From contig JAJAZI010000105.1 of assembly GCA_026785785.1 (NCBI GenBank), forward strand, positions 1-18,902: DNA of 18,902 nt, given 5' to 3'. Below are positions 8,376-15,051 of the stretch, piece after piece. The position numbers and the translations under genes were made by a program. The stretch is from Microbacteriaceae bacterium. GTDB taxonomy: Bacteria; Actinomycetota; Actinomycetes; Actinomycetales; Microbacteriaceae. Position 1 is the stretch's first letter. Every line of letters begins with the position of its first letter. The notes beneath the pieces were generated by a model. The model searched no databases. It was not told the origin of the DNA and saw only the letters and a list, made by a program, of their open reading frames with translations.

Positions 8376-9188
8376 GTGCATGTACTCAGCGTGAGCTCCC
8401 TCAAGGGAGGAGTGGGAAAGACCACTGTGACCCTCGGGCTCGCCTCGGCAGCCTTCGCGAAGGGCCTCCGCACCCTCGTCGTGGACCTCGATCCGCAATC
8501 GGATGTCTCGACCGGAATGGACATCAATGTCGCCGGCCACCTCAACGTCGCCGACGTTCTCGCTTCGCCGAAGGAGAAGATCGTGCGGTCCGCGATCGCC
8601 CCGAGCGGGTGGACGCGCGGTCGGCCGGGGAAGATCGAGGTGATGATCGGAAGCCCGTCGTCGATCAACTTCGATGGGCCGCATCCAAGCATCCGCGAGA
8701 TCTGGAAGCTCGAGGAGGCGCTCGCCAACGTCGAGTCTGACTATGACATCGTGCTCATCGACTGCCCGCCGTCACTCAATGCGCTCACCCGCACCGCGTG
8801 GGCCGCGAGCGACCGCGTCGCGGTCGTCACCGAGCCGGGCCTGTTCTCGGTCGCTGCCGCCGACCGTGCCCTGCGCGCCATCGAAGAGATCCGCCGCGGC
8901 CTCTCCCCCAGACTCCAACCCCTCGGCATCATCGTGAACCGGGCCCGCGTGCAGTCCCTCGAGCACCAGTTCCGGATCAAGGAGCTGAGAGATATGTTCG
9001 GCCCGCTCGTGCTCAGCCCCCAGCTGCCCGAGCGCACCTCGCTTCAGCAGGCGCAGGGCGCGGCGAAGCCGCTGCACATGTGGCCGGGCGAGAGCGCCCA
9101 AGAGATGGCACGCAACTTCGACCAGCTGCTGCTGCGCGTGATGCGCACCGCCAAGATGGAAGACCCGGCCGGAGTCGCTGCCTCGTAA
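8376..9188 (+). CDS. orphan ParA-family ATPase (Soj-like)
   Basis: ParA ATPases bind DNA in an ATP-dependent way and help segregate or position cargo. The 270-residue product starts VHVLSVSSLKGGVGKTT, so the deviant Walker A (residues 10-17) is almost at the N-terminus. TLVVDLDPQSDVSTGMD is the Walker A' region with the ParA-typical DPQ, and YDIVLIDCPPSL is Walker B. The GTG at 8376 gives this family-typical start; an in-frame GTG at 8355 would add seven residues. No ParB or parS-like site is visible beside it, so it is an orphan, resembling Rv1708-type proteins rather than the origin-proximal ParA. It is divergent from pyc and convergent with the merR gene. Its cargo is unknown. Confidence 0.85.
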   Translation: MHVLSVSSLKGGVGKTTVTLGLASAAFAKGLRTLVVDLDPQSDVSTGMDINVAGHLNVADVLASPKEKIVRSAIAPSGWTRGRPGKIEVMIGSPSSINFDGPHPSIREIWKLEEALANVESDYDIVLIDCPPSLNALTRTAWAASDRVAVVTEPGLFSVAAADRALRAIEEIRRGLSPRLQPLGIIVNRARVQSLEHQFRIKELRDMFGPLVLSPQLPERTSLQQAQGAAKPLHMWPGESAQEMARNFDQLLLRVMRTAKMEDPAGVAAS

Positions 9189-9197
9189 CTGCCTGGA

Positions 9198-9253
9198 GTC
9201 AGCGAGCGCGGGTCAGCGGGCGCAGTTGAGCCAGCGCAGCTCAGCTGGCGCGG
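9198..9253. repeat. degenerate 14-bp tandem repeats at convergent gene ends
   Basis: Four imperfect units run head to tail: GTCAGCGAGCGCGG (9198), GTCAGCGGGCGCAG (9212), TTGAGCCAGCGCAGC (9226) and TCAGCTGGCGCGG (9241). The last unit contains the stop and final codons of the minus-strand merR gene. GCCAGC (9230-9235) and GCTGGC (9244-9249) can form a 6-bp stem with an 8-base loop. The array may end transcription from both sides, but no T-run follows. Confidence 0.55.
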
Positions 9254-9789
9254 TGGGCGCGGCGTGCGGCGAGTTCGTCGGTCGCCTCTGGCTGCTGAGC
9301 ATCGAGCTCGACGAGGCTGTTCTCGACCTCGCGCAGCACCTTGCCGACCGCAATGCCGAATACGCCTTGGCCACGGCTGACGAGGTCGATGACCTCATCG
9401 TCGGAGGTGCACAGGTACACGCTCGCGCCGTCGCTCATGAGCGTCGTCTGGGCCAGGTCGCTCACTCCGGCTTCGCGCAGTTGGTTCACGGCCGTGCGGA
9501 TCTGCTGCAGAGAGATTCCAGTGTCGAGGAGGCGCTTGACGAGCTTGAGCACGAGGATGTCGCGGAAACCGTAAAGGCGTTGCGAGCCGGAGCCGGCAGC
9601 GCCGCGCACGGTGGGCTCGACCAGCTCGGTGCGTGCCCAGTAGTCGAGCTGGCGATAGCTGATACCGGCAGCGCGTGCGGCGACTGCCCCGCGGTAGCCG
9701 GAGCTGGCGTCGAGATCAGGAAGGCCGTCCGTGAACAGGAGCCCGAGATCGTAGCGAGAATCTTCGCTCCGGCTGCTGACTTCACTCAT
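9241..9789 (-). CDS. MerR-family transcriptional regulator (Rv1830-like)
   Basis: A 182-residue DNA-binding regulator. Residues about 30-105 form a MerR winged helix-turn-helix: YRGAVAARAAGISYRQLDYW, then the wing residues SQRLYGFRDILVLKLVKRLL and the helix DTGISLQQIRTAV. The C-terminal part has no cysteine cluster for metals and no recognised ligand domain. Its position close to garA and ftsR matches the mycobacterial order in which Rv1830 lies near Rv1827-Rv1828. The ATG at 9789 is preceded by AGAAGG at seven bases. A possible promoter (9856-9884) lies in the 144-bp gap to ftsR, so it may be transcribed on its own as well as by read-through. Its target genes cannot be inferred. Confidence 0.85.
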   Translation of the reverse strand: MSEVSSRSEDSRYDLGLLFTDGLPDLDASSGYRGAVAARAAGISYRQLDYWARTELVEPTVRGAAGSGSQRLYGFRDILVLKLVKRLLDTGISLQQIRTAVNQLREAGVSDLAQTTLMSDGASVYLCTSDDEVIDLVSRGQGVFGIAVGKVLREVENSLVELDAQQPEATDELAARRAHRAS

Positions 9790-9855
9790 GCGATTGCCTT
9801 CTGCCCTTCGGCATGCTTGCCACGTGCTGTGCTAGTCGGATTGCCAGCAGATTCA

Positions 9856-9884
9856 ACGCTATCGAGCGCCGCCCGCTCGGGCAA
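9856..9884 (-). promoter_or_regulatory. possible promoter of the second merR gene
   Basis: On the minus strand, TTGCCC (9884-9879) and TAGCGT (9861-9856) are separated by 17 bp, acceptable for a housekeeping sigma factor. Transcription would start about 60 bases before the ATG at 9789. The spacer contains a 6-bp GC stem (CGAGCG 9863-9868 with CGCTCG 9874-9879), which could instead be the end of the ftsR transcript. Confidence 0.3.
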
Positions 9885-9933
9885 CGACATTCGATGAAAA
9901 CCCTCGGCGTGTCGGCCGGTGAGCTTATCCAGT

Positions 9934-10632
9934 CTAGCGATCGAGACGACCGAGGGCCGAGCGAATGAGACTCGAACGCACGATCTCGAGTTGTCCGGCG
10001 ATCTCGCGCGCGAGTTCCAGAGCCTTGGCCCGGCTCGACGCGTCTTTGCGGCGGGTGACCGGCATCAGCGCGTTCTCGATCAGTCCGAGCTCACGCTCCG
10101 CGGCCGCTCGGAAAGTGCGCAGGTGCCTCGGCTCGATGCCTGACCTTTGCAGTTCGACGAGCGACCTGAGCACGGCGACCACGTCGTCGCCGTAGAACTC
10201 GGCCGGCACAATGAGCGACGACGACACCGCGTCGTTGAGCAGCTGGGGTGTCGCTCGGGCTTCCCGGATGAGCGCATCGCGGCCCAGGCGCCGCTGGGTC
10301 GAGAGCATTGACGGTGCCGTGACTGCCCCTCCGGGCAGTTCCGGCGCGCGACCGGCGTCCAGATCGTCGAGATAGCCCTTGATGACCTTGAGTGGCAGGT
10401 AGTGCTCGCGCTGCATCGTGAGCACGAACCGGAGCCGGTCGAGATCGGACGGCGAGAACTTGCGATAACCCGACTCGGTGCGGGCGGGGCAAATGAGCTT
10501 CCGTTCCTCGAGGAAGCGGAGCTTCGACGGGGTGAGGTCGGGAAAATCGACCGTCAATCGCGCGAGCACCTGCCCGATGCTCAGCAGCGTAGTCGGGCCG
10601 GGCACTCGAGCCTGGCCAGCGGATAGCGCCAC
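9934..10632 (-). CDS. ftsR: MerR-family cell-division regulator FtsR
   Basis: A 232-residue MerR-type regulator. FtsR of Corynebacterium glutamicum, encoded next to the FHA gene odhI, activates ftsZ; the mycobacterial counterpart is Rv1828. Residues about 16-85 form the winged helix: LLSIGQVLARLTVDFPDLTP, SKLRFLEERKLICP, then GYRKFSPSDLDRLRFVLTMQ. The long C-terminal helical region with EFYGDDVVAVLRSLVEL and repeated leucines is typical of this family. The assignment rests mainly on this domain form and on its place immediately downstream of garA. The GTG start overlaps the garA TAG stop by one base (TAGTG), which implies translational coupling. Nothing in the window shows the target promoter. 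Confidence 0.85.
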   Translation of the reverse strand: MALSAGQARVPGPTTLLSIGQVLARLTVDFPDLTPSKLRFLEERKLICPARTESGYRKFSPSDLDRLRFVLTMQREHYLPLKVIKGYLDDLDAGRAPELPGGAVTAPSMLSTQRRLGRDALIREARATPQLLNDAVSSSLIVPAEFYGDDVVAVLRSLVELQRSGIEPRHLRTFRAAAERELGLIENALMPVTRRKDASSRAKALELAREIAGQLEIVRSSLIRSALGRLDR

Positions 10633-11108
10633 TACTTGCTCGCCAGGTGGGCCAGATCGACCCTGGACGCGTAGAAGGTCAGCCGGAATTTGCCGATCTG
10701 CACCTCCGCGCCGTCCTTGAGCACTGCGGAATCGATACGCACGCCATCGAGGTAGGTGCCATTGAGCGAACCGAGGTCCTTGATCTCAAACGACGTACCG
10801 TGGCGCAGGAATTCGGTGTGGCGCCTCGACACTGTGACGTCGTCGAGGAAGATGTCGGCATTGGAATGCCGGCCGACCGTCGTGATGTCCGAGTCGAGCA
10901 GGAATCGAGCGCCCGCGTTGGGACCCCTGCGTACGACGAGCAACGCCGACCCGGAAGGCAGCGCGGCGATCGCCTCCTGCTCCTCGGCAGATACTTCGCC
11001 CCCGAGCGCGGCGAGCTGCGCCGCGAACTCGTTGGTGAAGTGAATCGTTGTGTCTGTCTCGCGAGGCCCGTTTTCGTCGGCCTTGCCATCGTGCTCCAAA
11101 TCGGCCAC
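10632..11108 (-). CDS. garA: FHA-domain metabolic regulator (GarA/OdhI-like)
   Basis: A small soluble FHA protein. GarA/OdhI binds and inhibits 2-oxoglutarate dehydrogenase and adjusts glutamate metabolism; phosphorylation of its N-terminus by Ser/Thr kinases makes the FHA domain bind its own tail and releases the targets. The 158-residue product has the FHA signature: GRHSNADI with R80, VSRRHTEF with S94, R95 and H97, and GSLNGTYLDG with N116. The N-terminal extension contains ETDTTIHF (T18, T20, T21), close to but not identical with the ETTS phospho-acceptor motif of the characterised proteins. The GTG start is supported by GGAGG at six bases; that site lies within the 11-bp gap after the pgsA stop. 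No kinase gene is in the window. Confidence 0.9.
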   Translation of the reverse strand: MADLEHDGKADENGPRETDTTIHFTNEFAAQLAALGGEVSAEEQEAIAALPSGSALLVVRRGPNAGARFLLDSDITTVGRHSNADIFLDDVTVSRRHTEFLRHGTSFEIKDLGSLNGTYLDGVRIDSAVLKDGAEVQIGKFRLTFYASRVDLAHLASK

Positions 11109-11119
11109 CGTGAACCTCC

Positions 11120-11737
11120 CTAGTGTCCCAGCGTATCTGATGCCGAGGGCTCCTCTAGCAGCGGAATCCGCACGACGCGAATGGTCTCTCGAAGGTAGAT
11201 AATCCCGGCCCACCAATACAGGAACGCTCCCCAGATCGCGAAGGCCCACCCGATGGGATCGGTCACGAAGTCCACAGCGGGGAATGCCTGCCCGATCATG
11301 ATGATCGGCAGGGCGTAGAAGAGGCAGAACGTCGCCACCTTGCCGAGGTGGTGAACCGGCAGCGGACCATAGCGGTGGTTGGCGAGGACGACCCCGAGGA
11401 CGAGCAGGACGACATCGCGGCCGACGATCGCGAGCACGAGCCACCAGGGCACGATCTGCTGGATCGCGAGCCCGATCAGCGTCGCGAAGATGAACAGCCG
11501 GTCTGCCGCGGGATCGAGCAGCTGCCCCAGCCTCGAGATCTGGTTGAACCGTCTGGCGATGAGCCCATCGAGAAAGTCTGTGACGCTCGACACCACGAGC
11601 GTGACCAGGGCGAGCACGTAGTCCCCGCCGATCAACAGCACCAGGAAGACCGGAACGAGGGCGAGGCGCACGAAACTGAGGCAGTTCGGGAGGGTGAATA
11701 TCCGGGAACTGACTTCGGTTCGGTTTGCGTCATCCAC
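11120..11737 (-). CDS. pgsA: CDP-alcohol phosphatidyltransferase (PgsA-like)
   Basis: Membrane enzyme that transfers a phosphatidyl group from CDP-diacylglycerol to an alcohol: glycerol-3-phosphate, phosphatidylglycerol (cardiolipin synthesis) or inositol phosphate. The 205-residue product carries the complete family motif: D54, D57-G58, A61-R62, G71, D75 and D79 in DFLDGLIARR and GQLLDPAADR. Several hydrophobic segments follow, including VPWWLVLAIVGRDVVLLVLG, with LYWWAGIIYL near the C-terminus. The position upstream of garA matches the pgsA2-garA neighbourhood of mycobacteria. The acceptor cannot be fixed from sequence, so the symbol is approximate. The GTG start has no clear ribosome site, but TAGACT (11749-11744) ends six bases upstream, so the mRNA may be leaderless. 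It heads the pgsA-garA-ftsR transcription unit. Confidence 0.88.
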   Translation of the reverse strand: MDDANRTEVSSRIFTLPNCLSFVRLALVPVFLVLLIGGDYVLALVTLVVSSVTDFLDGLIARRFNQISRLGQLLDPAADRLFIFATLIGLAIQQIVPWWLVLAIVGRDVVLLVLGVVLANHRYGPLPVHHLGKVATFCLFYALPIIMIGQAFPAVDFVTDPIGWAFAIWGAFLYWWAGIIYLRETIRVVRIPLLEEPSASDTLGH

Positions 11738-11743
11738 GGGGCG

Positions 11744-11749
11744 AGTCTA
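11744..11749 (-). promoter_or_regulatory. possible leaderless -10 element of pgsA
   Basis: TAGACT on the minus strand fits TANNNT and is followed by six bases (CGCCCC) and the GTG start. A transcript starting there would have essentially no leader, which agrees with the absence of a ribosome-binding site. No convincing -35 hexamer stands upstream. Confidence 0.3.
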
Positions 11750-11822
11750 CCGACCGTGGCAACCCCATGCCCCGCTCGAGAGGCTCTCTTACGATGAACG
11801 CGAAACCGACCGGAGGTCACTC

Positions 11823-12461
11823 ATGTTGTTTCTCGATCGACCCGATGCCGGGCGCCGCCTGGCGACGCGCCTGACCGATTTCGCGGGGCCGGATACCATC
11901 GTGCTCGGCCTACCCCGCGGCGGCGTCCCCGTCGCCCTCGAGGTCGCTCGAGCGCTCGACGCGCCGCTCGACGTCGTGGTCGTCCGCAAGCTCGGCTCCC
12001 CTCTCAATCCCGAGTATGCGCTGGGCGCGATCGGCGCGGGCGGCGTGCGCGTGGTCGACCGCAGCGCGATGCGGGCCCGCGGAGTCACCGACGACGCACT
12101 CGAGATCATCGAGGCGCGCCAGCGTGCGGAGCTCGAGCGGGGCATGGTTCGCTTCCGCGGCAACCGTGCTGCACTTGACCTTGCCGGAAAGTCGGCAATC
12201 GTCGTCGACGACGGGATCGCGACCGGGTCGACGGCGCGGGCGGCCTGCCTCATCGTGCGGGAGATGGGCGCGAGCCTCATCGTGCTGGCCGTTCCGGTGG
12301 CGCCGCGCGACTGGATTGCGAGGATAGGCGATGCCGCCGACGAATTCGTGTGCGTCGAGACCCCGGTCCACTTCGTCGCCGTCGGGCAGTGGTACGCCGA
12401 TTTCACCCAGACCACCGACGAGGAGGTCTCGGCCGCCCTCGCCGCTCGGCGCGTCACCTGA
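11823..12461 (+). CDS. phosphoribosyltransferase-domain protein
   Basis: A 212-residue cytoplasmic protein of the type I phosphoribosyltransferase fold. The PRPP-binding loop is AIVVDDGIATGSTARAA (about residues 125-141), with the two acidic residues and the glycine/threonine turn intact. LGLPRGGVPVALEVARAL (28-45) and VVVRKLGSPLNPEYALGAIG supply the pyrophosphate-binding and hood regions. These features mark the orphan PRTase subgroup sometimes fused to hydrolases, not hypoxanthine, uracil or orotate PRTases. Its true substrate is unknown. The ATG is preceded by GGAGG at six bases. It is divergent from pgsA. The next gene, 36 bp downstream, is a decayed repeat protein, so no functional partner is visible. 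Confidence 0.85.
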   Translation: MLFLDRPDAGRRLATRLTDFAGPDTIVLGLPRGGVPVALEVARALDAPLDVVVVRKLGSPLNPEYALGAIGAGGVRVVDRSAMRARGVTDDALEIIEARQRAELERGMVRFRGNRAALDLAGKSAIVVDDGIATGSTARAACLIVREMGASLIVLAVPVAPRDWIARIGDAADEFVCVETPVHFVAVGQWYADFTQTTDEEVSAALAARRVT

Positions 12462-12497
12462 CCGCCCTGACGCCACCTCTCAGCCAGCGTTCTCGTC

Positions 12498-12935
12498 ATG
12501 TCCTGCATCCGCTTCTCACCCGCCGCCCAGCTGAAACAGCTTCGCGAGGTGGCGCCCGGCATGCTCACCCGCGAGCAGCCGGCATCGCTGCACCCGGCAT
12601 CGGCCATGACTGAAAGCAAGTTTAGGCGCCTGCAACTTTTGGCCCAGGACCCGAACCAGAATATCAAGGAGAGCGTCGCAAAGAGCCACAACGCACCCGC
12701 GGATGTGCTGGCGGCGCTGGCGCGCGACGTGGACGAGAGCGTGCTCGCGTGTCTTGCCCGCAATGAGCACGCCCCGGTTGACCTACTCCGCCTGATGTGA
12801 TCCGACAAGTTCGAGACCGTGCCTGGCTGGATCGCGGTCAACCGCCGCACGCCGTCAGACGTACTCGATCTGCTGGGCGATGACCGCAGCGCGATCGTTC
12901 TCAGCCTGCTGCGCTGGCGAGAGCTGACCTTGCAG
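12498..12935 (+). pseudogene. leucine-rich-repeat-variant protein remnant with in-frame TGA
   Basis: From the ATG at 12498 the frame reads 100 codons to a TGA at 12798-12800. The frame then continues with clear family sequence. Three 26-residue repeats align without gaps: 12663-12740, 12741-12818 and 12819-12896. Each has small residues, then xPxDVL or xPxDLL, then a leucine and an aspartate. The TGA falls at repeat position 20, where the neighbours have alanine or glycine, so a single GGA-to-TGA change would explain it. A fourth repeat begins at 12897 (LSLLRW) and similarity fades by about 12935. Such repeats (LRV type) form curved helical protein-binding surfaces. A sequencing error at the TGA would restore the reading, but the missing 3' end points to true decay. 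ATG codons at 12561 and 12606 are alternative starts; none has a good ribosome site. Confidence 0.65.
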
Positions 12936-13345
12936 CCCTGTCCGGCCCCAGTTAGCCCCCCGAAAGAGGGGCATGGTGAATCGCGCTCATGCCCTAGTGT
13001 AAGAACACGCGCTACAGGATTACCCGCCTTAACGCAAGTCACCACGGAACGCTGGACGTACCGTGGGTTTCGCAGCAACGTAGTCCTATCTAGTACCCCA
13101 CTAGAGGAAATGCCCGAATCCCGAAATAGTTCTTCGAGTCGTGCCCGCTCATCGCGGGCCACGAAGCCGCGCGGCCCTACCCAGGCCGCTCACGGTCGTG
13201 GTCTCCGATCTCCTGGCACAATTCGTGGTCGCAACCTGTTACCCGAATGGCAGGCACAAGTGAATTACCTATTGGCGTCCCCCGGCGCCCGCAATTCCCG
13301 AATCGTCAGGGCGTCCTCTGTCTACCGCCACGTGAGCTTGCCCAC
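12936..13345. other. intergenic region with dense inverted repeats, no convincing gene
   Basis: No reading frame here looks coding; products are Ser/Arg-rich and resemble no family I know. Five inverted repeats lie within about 150 bp. They are GCCCC/GGGGC (12955-12959 with 12968-12972), GGGCATG/CATGCCC (12969-12975 with 12988-12994), GTGT/ACAC around AAGA (12997-13008), CCACGG/CCGTGG (13042-13047 with 13061-13066) and TCTAGT/ACTAGA (13089-13094 with 13100-13105). The first two share GGGC and could not form together. CCCGAAT occurs at 13113, 13242 and 13297, with CCCGAAA at 13120. The region must hold the promoter of the sugar transferase at 13346, but no clear -35/-10 pair could be fixed. 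Confidence 0.55.
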
Positions 13346-14914
13346 ATGACCGAGACCCGACGCGAACCCGTCAGGCGCGGTGCGCGCTCCGACCTGCGAC
13401 GCCCCAGACTCCGCCTCGTTGAGTCGGAACCGCGCGGCGTCGAGTCATCTCAGCGCAGTGCCAGTCCGTCGACAGCCCCAACCGGTGTCGTCGCCCCAGC
13501 CTGGGCGAGCCGCTATCGGCTCCGGCTCACCGTGAGCGACACGGTCATCATCGTGGTGGCCGTGCTCGCGGCCTACGCTACGAGGTTCTGGTGGGGCGAG
13601 ACCGCCGCGACCCTGGGCTCGTTTGCTCAGGGTTACTGGTTGATCACGGCGACCGTCATCGCGACCTGGGCGCTCAGCCTCGGTGCGTATCACTCGCGGG
13701 ACGCGCGGGTCGTCGGCATCGGGCTCGATGAGTATCGACGCGTCGTCAGCGCGAGCGTCGTCGCCTTCGGCGTCCTCGCAATCATCTTCCTCATCTTCAA
13801 GGTCGATGTGGCCCGCGGCTTCTTTGTTCTTGCTCTCCCATTGGGAATCTTGGGTCTCGCCCTGAATCGCCTGCTCTGGCGCAAATGGCTTGCACGCCAG
13901 CGTCGCGACGGGAATTATCTTCACCGGGCGATCGTCGTCGGCGATGAGGCGGACGTTGAGTACGTCGTCAAGCAGATCGACAAGCGCGGCGTTTCCCTTT
14001 ACCACGTCATCGGCGCTGCCATCACGGGATCGACCGACGGGTCAATCACCGTAAACCGCCATGCGCTCCCGATCGTCTCTTCGCTGTCCGGTGTCGCAGA
14101 GGCTGCGTCCTCGCTCGGTGTGGATGCTGTCATCGTCGCAGGCAACCCCGGGCGCGGGGCCACGTACATTCGAGATCTTGGGTGGGACCTCGAGGGATCG
14201 ACGACCGAGCTTGTCGTCGCATCCCAATTGACCAACGTCGCGGGGCCGCGTATTCACTTCCGCCCCGTCGAGGGGCTCCCCCTGATGCACGTGGAATTGC
14301 CGCAGTTTGGCGGAGGACGTCACCTTCTCAAGCGAGCCGTTGACGTGGTCGCCTCTGGCCTTGCCCTGATCTTCCTGATGCCGGTGCTGCTCGTGATCGC
14401 CTGGCTCGTGCACCGCGATAGCAGGGGCCCCGTCCTGTTTCGTCAGGAGCGCATCGGGCGTGGTGGTCAGCCGTTCCACATGCTGAAGTTCCGGTCCATG
14501 GTCGCGACGGCCGAGGACGATTTGGCGGGTCTGCTCGACAAGAACGAAGGCGCCGGAGTGCTCTTCAAGATGAAGAACGACCCCCGTGTCACTCGTGTTG
14601 GTGAACTTCTACGCAAGTACTCGCTCGACGAGTTGCCCCAATTGTGGAACATTCTGGTCGGCGACATGAGTCTCGTCGGTCCGCGCCCACCGCTCGAGCG
14701 GGAGGTGGCCAACTACGAGAACCACGTGCACCGCCGGCTCTACATCAAGCCCGGGCTCACCGGGATGTGGCAGGTCAACGGCCGCTCGAACCTCGACTGG
14801 GACGAGAGCGTCCGGCTCGACCTCTACTACGTCGAGAACTGGTCGCTCGCCGGCGACCTCGTCATCATGTGGCGCACCCTCAAGGTGATCCGCGGCGCGG
14901 TCGGAGCCTACTGA
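13346..14914 (+). CDS. polyprenyl-phosphate sugar-1-phosphate transferase (exopolysaccharide initiator)
   Basis: Initiates glycan synthesis by moving a sugar-1-phosphate from a nucleotide sugar to a polyprenyl phosphate in the membrane (WbaP/CpsE type). The 522-residue product has a basic, disordered N-terminus and about four membrane segments, including VSDTVIIVVAVLAAYATRFW and VVAFGVLAIIFLIFKV. A Rossmann-like middle domain follows (RAIVVGDEADVEYVVKQI). The C-terminal bacterial sugar transferase domain begins with the membrane helix VDVVASGLALIFLMPVLLVI and continues with GPVLFRQERIGRGGQPF, KFRSM, YSLDELPQLWNIL, DMSLVGPRPP and KPGLTGMWQVNGRS, all family hallmarks with the catalytic Asp-Glu pair. 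The ATG at 13346 has only a weak ribosome site; an in-frame ATG at 13247 adds 33 unlikely residues. The sugar specificity cannot be read. Its stop overlaps the ATG of the next fragment. Confidence 0.92.
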   Translation: MTETRREPVRRGARSDLRRPRLRLVESEPRGVESSQRSASPSTAPTGVVAPAWASRYRLRLTVSDTVIIVVAVLAAYATRFWWGETAATLGSFAQGYWLITATVIATWALSLGAYHSRDARVVGIGLDEYRRVVSASVVAFGVLAIIFLIFKVDVARGFFVLALPLGILGLALNRLLWRKWLARQRRDGNYLHRAIVVGDEADVEYVVKQIDKRGVSLYHVIGAAITGSTDGSITVNRHALPIVSSLSGVAEAASSLGVDAVIVAGNPGRGATYIRDLGWDLEGSTTELVVASQLTNVAGPRIHFRPVEGLPLMHVELPQFGGGRHLLKRAVDVVASGLALIFLMPVLLVIAWLVHRDSRGPVLFRQERIGRGGQPFHMLKFRSMVATAEDDLAGLLDKNEGAGVLFKMKNDPRVTRVGELLRKYSLDELPQLWNILVGDMSLVGPRPPLEREVANYENHVHRRLYIKPGLTGMWQVNGRSNLDWDESVRLDLYYVENWSLAGDLVIMWRTLKVIRGAVGAY

Positions 14915-15051
14915 TGCCCAACACCAGCACGAAGCCGATCGCGGTGATCGGTGGCGGCATCATCGGCGCCGCCGTCGCACGCGAACTGACCCGCGTCATG
15001 CCGGATTCCGCACTCGTGCGGCCAGCCCTCAATGTTAGGAACCTCCCATGA
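14914..15051 (+). pseudogene. 5' remnant of an FAD-dependent oxidoreductase
   Basis: A 45-codon frame whose ATG shares a base with the sugar transferase stop (TGATG). It begins with a dinucleotide-binding fold: PIAVIGGGIIGAAVARELTR, where GGGIIG is the FAD-binding glycine motif. This resembles the N-terminus of L-2-hydroxyglutarate oxidase (LhgO)-like or amino-acid oxidase-like flavoproteins, which are about 400 residues long. After MPDS the similarity ends and the frame runs into the leader of the next gene, stopping with TGA inside its ATG (ATGA). The intact start with loss of the rest suggests a deletion or replacement with its break near 15010. A functional 45-residue peptide is unlikely. 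Confidence 0.65.

Noticed and set aside
12798..12830. Selenocysteine read-through at the LRV TGA, with GACCG/CGGTC able to pair downstream
   Set aside because: The TGA aligns with Ala/Gly, not Cys or Sec, in the other repeats. The stem is short with a 15-base loop, and the 3' end of the gene is decayed anyway.
11789..13162. A 457-codon minus-strand frame over the phosphoribosyltransferase and LRV remnant
   Set aside because: Ser/Arg-rich shadow translation with no recognisable family. The plus-strand motifs explain the coding signal.
12936..13345. Insertion sequence or MITE in the gene-poor stretch
   Set aside because: No pair of long terminal inverted repeats with flanking target duplication and no transposase fragment was seen; the repeats are short and nested.
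12801..13349. Open frame continuing after the LRV TGA to a stop overlapping the sugar transferase ATG
   Set aside because: Family likeness ends near 12935. The remainder is Ser/Arg-rich with no conserved motif, so the ATGA overlap is probably chance.
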